DNA of 52,740 nucleotides from Bacteroidales bacterium UBA5326 (GTDB lineage Bacteria > Bacteroidota > Bacteroidia > Bacteroidales > UBA932), in the NCBI GenBank assembly GCA_002408205.1, contig DHQY01000008.1, positions 34,756-87,495 of the forward strand. The letters are read 5' to 3'. A program made the translations under genes and the position numbers. This document shows, in pieces, positions 14,545 through 21,298 of the stretch. Positions within the stretch are counted from its first letter, which is position 1, and each line of letters begins with the position of its first letter. The notes below the pieces were generated by a model that saw only the letters and a program-made list of their open reading frames with translations, was not told the origin of the DNA and ran no database searches.

Positions 14545-15664
14545 GTGTTATCATCATGGGCATAATGAGGGCGCATAGCTCTTCGTGTTCCGAGTCCGGA
14601 GTCACGGGTGTGAGCAGGCCAACGCGGGAGGGATCGCTCAGAGCAACACAAACTTCTGTGCCGGGCAGGTTGGAGAGCAGCTCGGCAAGGAAGGTCGATT
14701 TGAAACCCATCTCAATGGCTGTTCCGTCGTACTGGCAGGAAAGGCGTTCCTGGGCGGCAATGCGGAATTCAATGTCCTGGGCCGATACAAATATCTGGTT
14801 GGCCGAGAAAAGCAGTTTCATGAGGTTGGTAGCCTGGTTGGAACATACGCTTACGCGACGTACGGCATTCATAAGTTCAATCCGGTCTGCAATGATCTTA
14901 AGAGGGTTATTCTGAGGAATAACGCTGCGGTATGCAGGGTAGTTGCCTTCCACCAGACGGCAGATCATGCGGTATGCCCCAAAATTGAAGAATGCGTTCT
15001 TGTTGTCGAAAGAAACTTTTACGTCTTCTGTTATTTTGGCCAGAAGGTTCTTAAGAATGTTGGCCGGCTTTTTGGGGAGAATGAACGAGGCGTCTTCTTC
15101 GGAAAGGATATCGGTACGGGTATAGCAGACCAGTTTATGGGAATCTGAGGCCACAAGATTGGCCGCAGTGGTTTTCATATCAAAATAAATACCGTTCATA
15201 ACGGGCCTTAGCTCTTCGTCACCGGCTGCATAAAGGGTGCGGTTAATGCCTTCCAGCAGTACAGCAGCAGGGAAAGTGATGGTGTGCGAATCGCTTATTT
15301 CCTGCGGTACAGGATAATCCACGGCAGGATAGCCGGGTACCTGAAATTTGCCGGTAGCCCAGGTAAATTCAATAATGTTCTGTTCTTTATTGAATGTGAA
15401 CGTCAGGGGCTGCTCGGGGAATTCTTTAAGGGAATCTGTAAGTATCCGGGCCGGTATAGCTACGCTGCCTTCTTCCGTTACGTTATCAATAGGCATTGAA
15501 GTACGTAATGTGGTTTCCAGATCCGATGCCGTTATGGTCAGGGAATTATTTTCCAGGTTAAACAGAAAATTATCCAAAATGGGTAAAGTATTCTTGGAAG
15601 CGATAACCCTACTGACGGATTGCAGTCTTCCCAACAGTTCTGAGCTTGATACAACAAATTTCAT
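14540..15664 (-). CDS. dnaN: DNA polymerase III sliding clamp (beta)
   Basis: 374 residues, the usual length, with the three-domain clamp fold. It begins MKFVVSSSELLGRLQSVSRVI and shows NTLPILDNFLF, SDLETTLRTSM and the ELRPVMNGIYFD linker. It ends in LCALIMPMMITQ, which corresponds to the conserved C-terminal Met-Pro-Met-Arg region of clamps. It encircles DNA and tethers the replicase. The gene has its own -7 motif at 15684-15691 but also lies 27 bases after lpxB-ogt, so it may be transcribed from both. Its stop codon lies inside the heptamer repeat. Confidence 0.98.
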   Translation of the reverse strand: MKFVVSSSELLGRLQSVSRVIASKNTLPILDNFLFNLENNSLTITASDLETTLRTSMPIDNVTEEGSVAIPARILTDSLKEFPEQPLTFTFNKEQNIIEFTWATGKFQVPGYPAVDYPVPQEISDSHTITFPAAVLLEGINRTLYAAGDEELRPVMNGIYFDMKTTAANLVASDSHKLVCYTRTDILSEEDASFILPKKPANILKNLLAKITEDVKVSFDNKNAFFNFGAYRMICRLVEGNYPAYRSVIPQNNPLKIIADRIELMNAVRRVSVCSNQATNLMKLLFSANQIFVSAQDIEFRIAAQERLSCQYDGTAIEMGFKSTFLAELLSNLPGTEVCVALSDPSRVGLLTPVTPDSEHEELCALIMPMMITQ

Positions 15665-15683
15665 AGACTATTCTTTTATCTGG

Positions 15684-15691
15684 CAAATATA
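15684..15691 (-). promoter_or_regulatory. dnaN promoter -7 element
   Basis: TATATTTG on the minus strand, 19 bases before the dnaN ATG and immediately after the lpxB-ogt stop codon. No -33 TTG at the standard spacing was found. Confidence 0.5.
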
Positions 15692-17305
15692 CTAAAAAAG
15701 TGAGTTTGAGGATTCAGGGGCATAGGATTTTTCCATGGCAAGCAGTTTCTGCTTGCGTCCTAATCCGGCTGCGTATCCCACAAGTGATCCGTCGTTTCCG
15801 ATAACTCTGTGACATGGGATAATGATGGCAAAAGGATTGGCATTGTTGGCCTGTCCAACGGCCCGGGCGGCTTTGGAATTACCGCTCATCTCGGCCAGTT
15901 CTGAATAGGACACGGTGGTTCCGTAAGGAATTCTGGTCAGGTTAGTCCATACATTCTGTTGGAATTCGGTTCCTTCAATATGCAGGGGCAGCTTAAACAG
16001 ACGCAGTGTTCCGTCCAGGTACGCCTTGAGCTGGACAAGTGCGTCTTCCAGCACGGCGGGCAGGGGTTCTTCGGGAGGCATTTTGACGCCGTTTTTATAA
16101 AAACCGTTCAGGCTTTCATCTTCCTCGAACGCCGAGGAAACGAGTTCGTCCGTCTCGTTGGCTGCAAAGCAGAAGTTCCCGAAAGGGGTCATGGTGTAAA
16201 CCTTATAGCGTGGCTCGCCGGAACCTCCGGTGAGTGTCACCACCATATCACGGGCTATGCGTGCAGTGGCACCCTCGGCGCCCAAAAGCCGGTGCAGCCG
16301 CTTATAATCTGCCAGGATGCTTCTGCGTCGCTGACGGCCCCTGAGCAGGTGACTGACCTCATCGGCCAGGCGTTCCGGTTCACATTCCTTTTGGATTAGT
16401 TCGTGAACGGCCGCTTTATTAAGTATCAGGTTGGGGAGCGAGATGTATTTCACTTTGATAATCATTTTGGCTATGGCGGCAGAAAGGGCGTTACCGCCGT
16501 AACAGACCAACTGGGGACAATTAAGAACGGCTGTTTCCAGTGTGGCGGTGCCACTGCTCACAATGGCCGCTTCTGCCTGACGGATGATTTCATAGGTGTG
16601 TCCGTACATAACCCTTACCGGAAGATCTTTTATAATGGAATCATATACGGTGGTGGGAATGTTTGACATGGCTGAAACTATCCATTGGTAATCTTTGAAA
16701 TCGTTAACAATCTGTATGGCTTTTGGGAGCAGGAATTCAATTTCTTTAAGCCGGCTCCCGGGCAGGATAGCCAGGATTGGCTCAGGTCCGAGTTTGAATT
16801 TTGCGCGGAATACATCCGGTGAATCGGTTTTTTCGAGTGTGGACTGCATATGGTCCAGCAGCGGGTTGCCCAAGTAAACAGCATCGATACCTTTTGATGC
16901 AAAGTATTCTTTTTCAAACGGGAAGATAACATACAAACGGTCAACATTGTTTTTTATCTTTCGTATACGCCATTCTCTGGAAGCCCATACCTTGGGTGCT
17001 ATGTAATAAAATGTTTTTATGCCGTGCTTCCGGGCATAGGAGGCCATTTTAAGGTTAAAGGTAGGGTAGTCTATAAGTATAAGCACATCGGGCCGGTATT
17101 CAAGAATTTTTTTCCGGCAGACGTTAAGCCGTCTTAGCAGCGCCGGCGCCTTGGTAAGGACTTCTATGAAGCCCATTACGGCAGAATCTGCATCGGGACC
17201 GAAATATTTAATCTCGGCCTGCTGATCTGAAATCTTTAATTCCTGGATGAGCCGCCTGGCGTAATTATTGCCGGATGCTTCGCCGGCTATAATAAAATAG
17301 CGCAT
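15692..17305 (-). CDS. lpxB-ogt: LpxB-Ogt fusion: lipid A disaccharide synthase and methylguanine-DNA methyltransferase
   Basis: 537 residues in one frame. Residues 1-357 match LpxB, which joins UDP-diacylglucosamine and lipid X at the inner membrane: IDYPTFN (78-84), YYIAPKVWA, LPGSRLKEIEF (181-191) and SGTATLETAV (251-260). Residues about 366-529 match O6-alkylguanine-DNA alkyltransferase: IPYGTTVSYSELA (459-471) and the active-site PCHRV with Cys498. Two deviations occur in the LpxB part: GEASGD reads GEASGN, and about 16-20 residues normally found between the FxGG and MGFxEVL motifs are missing (FGPDADSAVMGF, 35-46). It follows surE by 2 bases, the usual lpxB position in this phylum, so it is the expected orthologue by location. 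Whether LpxB activity survives is uncertain. Confidence 0.9.
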   Translation of the reverse strand: MRYFIIAGEASGNNYARRLIQELKISDQQAEIKYFGPDADSAVMGFIEVLTKAPALLRRLNVCRKKILEYRPDVLILIDYPTFNLKMASYARKHGIKTFYYIAPKVWASREWRIRKIKNNVDRLYVIFPFEKEYFASKGIDAVYLGNPLLDHMQSTLEKTDSPDVFRAKFKLGPEPILAILPGSRLKEIEFLLPKAIQIVNDFKDYQWIVSAMSNIPTTVYDSIIKDLPVRVMYGHTYEIIRQAEAAIVSSGTATLETAVLNCPQLVCYGGNALSAAIAKMIIKVKYISLPNLILNKAAVHELIQKECEPERLADEVSHLLRGRQRRRSILADYKRLHRLLGAEGATARIARDMVVTLTGGSGEPRYKVYTMTPFGNFCFAANETDELVSSAFEEDESLNGFYKNGVKMPPEEPLPAVLEDALVQLKAYLDGTLRLFKLPLHIEGTEFQQNVWTNLTRIPYGTTVSYSELAEMSGNSKAARAVGQANNANPFAIIIPCHRVIGNDGSLVGYAAGLGRKQKLLAMEKSYAPESSNSLF

Positions 17306-17307
17306 AG

Positions 17308-18111
17308 TTATATACCGTTATCATCCCGTGTCAGATCCTTCCACACTACTTTCAACCGCTCCAACTCGGGATAGTTTGTGTTATCAATCTTATGCGGAAC
17401 TATTGTAACGTAGTTTTTGTCCAATAAATTGTGGTCACATTCAAGGTCCCCGGGTTCCAGGTTCTCGTATTCGCCTACCATCCAGTAATAGGGGTGTCCG
17501 TAGGGGTCTGTCCTCGATTCAATTTCTTTTATCCAGGCTCCCATGCCAAAACGACTCAGGCGGATACCGTTGATCTCGTGGATGCTGCCCTGGGGAATGT
17601 TTACGTTAATGAATGAGTATTCTACAGGCGGGTGTTTTATGAATTCTTCTATGATTTTTGTGCCATAATAGATACTGGCATTAAAGTCTGCATTGGGACT
17701 GTGGTCTTTCAGGCTGAAAGCCAGAGAGGGAATTCCGTTAAGAGCCCCTTCCTGGGTGGCGCCAAGCGTTCCTGAATACAATACGGCAGAAGAACCGTTG
17801 AATCCGTGGTTGATCCCGGAAAGCAGCAGGTCAGGTTTTTTGCCGGAAAAAAGAACATTCAGCGCCATTTTAACACAATCTACCGGTGTGCCGGAACAAT
17901 AATATCGTTTAATACCTTCTTCAAAGGAGCCGTCGGGACTGCTAACGGGGACCATCCGAAGCATTTTTCCAATGCTAACTGCACTGGACATAGCGCTTTG
18001 GGGATATTGCGGAGCTACTACGGTAATTTCACCAAAAGGACGCGCCATTTGAATGAGCGCCTGTAATCCTTTGGATGTATAGCCGTCGTCATTGGTAATA
18101 AATATGTGCAT
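17308..18111 (-). CDS. surE: 5'/3'-nucleotidase SurE
   Basis: 267 residues. The N-terminal MHIFITNDDGYTSKGL carries the metal-binding Asp8-Asp9. APQYPQSAMSSAVS and LLLSGINHGFNGSSAVLYSGTLGAT are the family signatures, the second holding the Asn ligand. SurE removes phosphate from nucleoside monophosphates and is a stationary-phase survival factor. First gene of the minus-strand operon surE, lpxB-ogt, dnaN, exonuclease, FAH-like. It is divergent from gapA; TAATTTCG (18118-18125, one mismatch) just upstream may be its -7 element. Confidence 0.96.
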   Translation of the reverse strand: MHIFITNDDGYTSKGLQALIQMARPFGEITVVAPQYPQSAMSSAVSIGKMLRMVPVSSPDGSFEEGIKRYYCSGTPVDCVKMALNVLFSGKKPDLLLSGINHGFNGSSAVLYSGTLGATQEGALNGIPSLAFSLKDHSPNADFNASIYYGTKIIEEFIKHPPVEYSFINVNIPQGSIHEINGIRLSRFGMGAWIKEIESRTDPYGHPYYWMVGEYENLEPGDLECDHNLLDKNYVTIVPHKIDNTNYPELERLKVVWKDLTRDDNGI

Positions 18112-18134
18112 AGGTTGCGAAATTAATGATTTTT

Positions 18135-18165
18135 TTTGAGCATTTCACTGCTAATGTTAACTTTG
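18135..18165 (+). promoter_or_regulatory. gapA promoter
   Basis: TTTG (18135-18138), a 19-base spacer and TAACTTTG (18158-18165) are a full match to the Bacteroidetes promoter consensus. The predicted start near 18171 leaves a leader of about 22 bases. Confidence 0.8.
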
Positions 18166-18192
18166 CAAATGATTTTAACAAAAACGTCAAAT

Positions 18193-19197
18193 ATGAATAA
18201 GATTAAAGTGGGAATTAACGGCTTTGGCCGTATCGGTCGCTTGGTTTTTCGGGCCGCCCAAGAAAGAGAAAACATTGAAATTGTTGGGATAAACGATCTT
18301 ATCAGCGTGGACTATATGGCCTATATGCTTCGCTATGATACCGTTCACGGTCAGTTTACCGGTTCCATTGATGTAAAGGACGGAAATCTTGTTGTGAATG
18401 GACATGCAATCCGTGTGACTGCAGAGAAGGATCCTGCAAACCTTAAGTGGAATGAAGTGGGTGCTGAATATGTGGTTGAATCCACCGGTCTTTTCCTGAC
18501 CAAGGAAAAAGCACAGGCTCATATTGCTGCAGGAGCAAAGCGCGTTGTTATGTCTGCTCCCTCGAAAGATGATACCCCTATGTTCGTTTATGGTGTGAAC
18601 CATAAGACCTACAAAGGTGAAACCATTGTTTCCAATGCTTCCTGTACCACTAACTGTCTGGCTCCCGTTGCCAAGGTGCTGAACGATAGTTTTGGTATTG
18701 TTGAAGGTCTTATGACTACAGTACACGCTACCACCGCCACCCAGAAGACCGTAGACGGTCCTTCTGCAAAGGACTGGAGAGGTGGACGTGCTGCCGCAGC
18801 CAATATCATACCTTCGTCCACGGGGGCTGCAAAAGCTGTTGGCAAAGTGATTCCGCAACTGAACGGCAAACTTACCGGTATGTCTTTCCGTGTACCTACC
18901 GTTGACGTATCTGTTGTTGACCTTACCTGCCGTCTGGAAAAACCCGCCACATATGAAGAGGTTAAGGCTGCCATGAAAGCCGCTTCTGAAGGTGAGATGA
19001 AAGGTGTTCTGGGCTATACGGAAGATGCAGTGGTTTCTTCCGATTTCATACACGATGCCCGTACCTCCATTTTCGATGCCGAAGCCGGTATTTCACTGAA
19101 TCCTAATTTTGTGAAGGTAGTTGCCTGGTATGACAACGAATGGGGATATTCCAACAAAGTGGTTGAACTGATCCAATACATGAGCACTGTCAAATAG
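18193..19197 (+). CDS. gapA: Glyceraldehyde-3-phosphate dehydrogenase
   Basis: 334 residues from the ATG at 18193; the frame is open to 18136 but that part precedes the NAD fold and includes the promoter. INGFGRIGRLVFRAA binds NAD, SNASCTTNCLAP holds the catalytic Cys, and the C-terminal WYDNEWGYSNKVV is canonical. It interconverts glyceraldehyde-3-phosphate and 1,3-bisphosphoglycerate in glycolysis and gluconeogenesis. It has a strong promoter and a terminator at 19217-19253, so it is probably expressed alone and highly. Confidence 0.98.
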   Translation: MNKIKVGINGFGRIGRLVFRAAQERENIEIVGINDLISVDYMAYMLRYDTVHGQFTGSIDVKDGNLVVNGHAIRVTAEKDPANLKWNEVGAEYVVESTGLFLTKEKAQAHIAAGAKRVVMSAPSKDDTPMFVYGVNHKTYKGETIVSNASCTTNCLAPVAKVLNDSFGIVEGLMTTVHATTATQKTVDGPSAKDWRGGRAAAANIIPSSTGAAKAVGKVIPQLNGKLTGMSFRVPTVDVSVVDLTCRLEKPATYEEVKAAMKAASEGEMKGVLGYTEDAVVSSDFIHDARTSIFDAEAGISLNPNFVKVVAWYDNEWGYSNKVVELIQYMSTVK

Positions 19198-19216
19198 TTG
19201 ATCTCATGAAGTAAGT

Positions 19217-19253
19217 AGTGCGGAAGGGCTTTCCTTTCCGCACTGTTTTTTTT
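19217..19253 (+). terminator. gapA terminator
   Basis: A stem of AGTGCGGAA (19217-19225) and TTCCGCACT (19236-19244) is followed by G and eight T. The T-run runs almost directly into the neuB -7 element at 19255. Confidence 0.85.
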
Positions 19254-19254
19254 A

Positions 19255-19262
19255 TACCTTTG
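19255..19262 (+). promoter_or_regulatory. neuB promoter -7 element
   Basis: TACCTTTG lies 6 bases before the neuB ATG (19269) and two bases after the T-run of the gapA terminator. The -33 region would fall inside the terminator hairpin, where no TTG is present at the 19-base spacing. Transcription from here would be nearly leaderless. Confidence 0.45.
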
Positions 19263-19268
19263 TATATT

Positions 19269-20141
19269 ATGAATAATCCGGAAATAATAGCGGAAATTGG
19301 CTGTAACCATAAAGGCGATATGCAGATTGCCAGGGAATTGATTGTTACGGCAGCCATGTACTGCAAAGCAAATATTGTAAAATTCCAGAAGAGATGTAAC
19401 AGGGAGCTGCTTACCCCAGAGGAATACAACGCCCCTCATCCGAATCCCTATAATGCGTACGGAGCCACGTACGGAGCACACAGGGAGTTCCTTGAGTTTG
19501 ATCTGGATCAGCACCGACAACTCAAAAAATGGTGCGAAGAGGCCGGCGTGGAGTACTCCACCTCGGTATGGGACATTACCTCGGCCCGGGAAATTGCCTG
19601 TATCGGGCCCCGGATCATAAAAGTTCCCTCGGCCTGCAACCTGAATAAAGAACTGCTGTCGTTTCTTTGCGAATACTTTCCGGGACAGATTCATGTTTCC
19701 CTGGGTATGACCACCAGGGATGAGGAAGAGCAGATAGTATCGTTCTTTGAACAAAAAAAACGTAACCGGGACTTGGTGATCTATGCATGCACTTCAGGAT
19801 ATCCTGTTTCTTTTGATGAAGTGTGCCTGCTGGAATTGCCCCGGTTAAGGCAAACTTTTGGGGAGCGTGTGGGTGCTATTGGTTTTTCCGGCCATCACCT
19901 GGGTATTGCCGTAGACTCGGCAGCCGTGGCGCTGGGTGCCGAGTTTATTGAACGGCATTTTACTCTGGACAGGACCTGGAAAGGAACCGATCATGCGGCA
20001 TCGCTCGAACCGGACGGCCTGCGCAAGCTGGTGCGTGACAGCAAAGCCGTATGGAGGGCCATGAAAAGTAAGAACAACGGGATTCTTTCTGTGGAGATGG
20101 AGCAAAGAAACAAACTGAAAAAGAATCAGGTGAAATGGTAA
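19269..20141 (+). CDS. neuB: NeuB-family nonulosonic acid synthase
   Basis: 290 residues from the ATG at 19269. IAEIGCNHKGDMQIARELI, VKFQKR, EYSTSVWD, KVPSACNLN, VSLGMTT, IGFSGHHLGI and FIERHFTLDRTWKGTDHAASL follow NeuB in order. It should condense phosphoenolpyruvate with a six-carbon sugar (ManNAc, mannose or a phosphate of these) to give a nine-carbon sialic or KDN-type acid. The C-terminal SAF/antifreeze-like domain of longer NeuB proteins (about 345 residues) is absent. Together with the phosphatase domain encoded next door, this favours a phosphorylated product such as KDN-9-phosphate, but that is inference. It overlaps the next gene by 7 bases. Confidence 0.92.
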   Translation: MNNPEIIAEIGCNHKGDMQIARELIVTAAMYCKANIVKFQKRCNRELLTPEEYNAPHPNPYNAYGATYGAHREFLEFDLDQHRQLKKWCEEAGVEYSTSVWDITSAREIACIGPRIIKVPSACNLNKELLSFLCEYFPGQIHVSLGMTTRDEEEQIVSFFEQKKRNRDLVIYACTSGYPVSFDEVCLLELPRLRQTFGERVGAIGFSGHHLGIAVDSAAVALGAEFIERHFTLDRTWKGTDHAASLEPDGLRKLVRDSKAVWRAMKSKNNGILSVEMEQRNKLKKNQVKW

Positions 20142-21295
20142 AAACAATTGCTTTTGTTCCGGTCAGGGAAGGAAGTAAATCCATACCCCTAAAGAATATT
20201 AAGGATTTTTGTGGAAAACCTCTGGTTTATTGGGTGCTGAAAGCATTGAATAACGCCGTGCCGGTTGACCGTATTGTGGTGGCTACCGATTCCATAAGGA
20301 TAGAAGCCACCGTTCAGTCTTTCCGTTTTGACAAAGTATCTGTTTATCGTCGCAGCGCTGCCAATGCTACCGATACGGCCTCGACCGAGAGCGTGATGCT
20401 GGAATACCTCGCCAAGACATCGCTTGAAAGTGACGATATTTTTATGCTGGTTCAGGCTACCTCGCCGCTGACAGAAACGTATCAGATTGAAGAAGCATTT
20501 GAACAATACCATGCCCGGGGTTATGATTCCATGCTCACGTGTGTGCGTCTTAAACGGTTCCTCTGGAACCCCGACGGATCTGCGCTGAATTACACGTTTA
20601 CAGCCCGGCCGCGCAGGCAGGATTTCGCAGGATCGTTAATGGAAAACGGTGCTTTTTATATTAGCCGGGTTGGAGCTGTTATGCAATCTGGTAACAGGCT
20701 TTCGGGCCGTATAGGTATCTATGAGATGCCGGAGCACACAGCCGCGGAACTGGATCATCCCGACGACTGGATATCCATGGAACAACTCATGCGTAAATAT
20801 GTGTTATCAAAGATAAAGGGTAAAAAAATCAAATTATTTCTGACCGATGTAGACGGCGTAATGACCGATGCCGGAATGTATTACTCCGAGAACGGCGACG
20901 AGATGAAAAAGTTTAATTCTCAGGATGGTTTGGGAATGAGATTATTACGTGAATCCGGGATAAGGACGGGGATTATTACCACCGAGACTACCAAACTGGT
21001 GGAGCGCAGGGCTGCCAAGCTTAAGGTGGATTACCTGAGTCAGGGCCGGAGGGATGGCGGAAAACTCGAAGCCGCCATGGATATTTGCCAGAAGGAAGGG
21101 ATATCACTGGAAGAAGTGGCCTATATTGGCGATGATATGAATTGTATAGAGTTGCTGTCGTCTGTGGGGTACGCAGCCTGTCCGGCCAATGCGGTTACTG
21201 CGGTGAAGTCTTTGCCCGGTATAATCATCTTGCAGAAAAGGGGAGGGGATGGTGCAGTAAGAGAGTTCGCTGAATGGATCCTGAACCTCAGGTAG
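20135..21295 (+). CDS. neuA: CMP-nonulosonate synthetase fused to KdsC-like phosphatase
   Basis: 386 residues. Residues 1 to about 230 are a CMP-N-acylneuraminate cytidylyltransferase: AFVPVREGSKSIPLKNI binds CTP, and LVQATSPL, PRRQDF and ENGAFYI are family motifs. Residues about 235-386 are a C0-type HAD phosphatase with DVDGVMTDAG (nucleophile Asp238), TTETTKLVERRAAKL and GDDMNCIEL. Fusion of these two activities resembles vertebrate CMP-sialic acid synthetase, whose C-terminal domain is also a KdsC-like fold. The likely role is to dephosphorylate a 9-phosphate and load the sugar onto CMP. Translation is coupled to neuB by a 7-base overlap. Confidence 0.92.
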   Translation: MVKTIAFVPVREGSKSIPLKNIKDFCGKPLVYWVLKALNNAVPVDRIVVATDSIRIEATVQSFRFDKVSVYRRSAANATDTASTESVMLEYLAKTSLESDDIFMLVQATSPLTETYQIEEAFEQYHARGYDSMLTCVRLKRFLWNPDGSALNYTFTARPRRQDFAGSLMENGAFYISRVGAVMQSGNRLSGRIGIYEMPEHTAAELDHPDDWISMEQLMRKYVLSKIKGKKIKLFLTDVDGVMTDAGMYYSENGDEMKKFNSQDGLGMRLLRESGIRTGIITTETTKLVERRAAKLKVDYLSQGRRDGGKLEAAMDICQKEGISLEEVAYIGDDMNCIELLSSVGYAACPANAVTAVKSLPGIIILQKRGGDGAVREFAEWILNLR

Positions 21296-21298
21296 CCG

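Noticed and set aside
18187..19053. Long open frame antisense to gapA
   Set aside because: It is a shadow of a highly expressed, codon-biased gene; no start context, motif or promoter supports it. The same applies to long antisense frames at 26667-27536 and 46874-47779.
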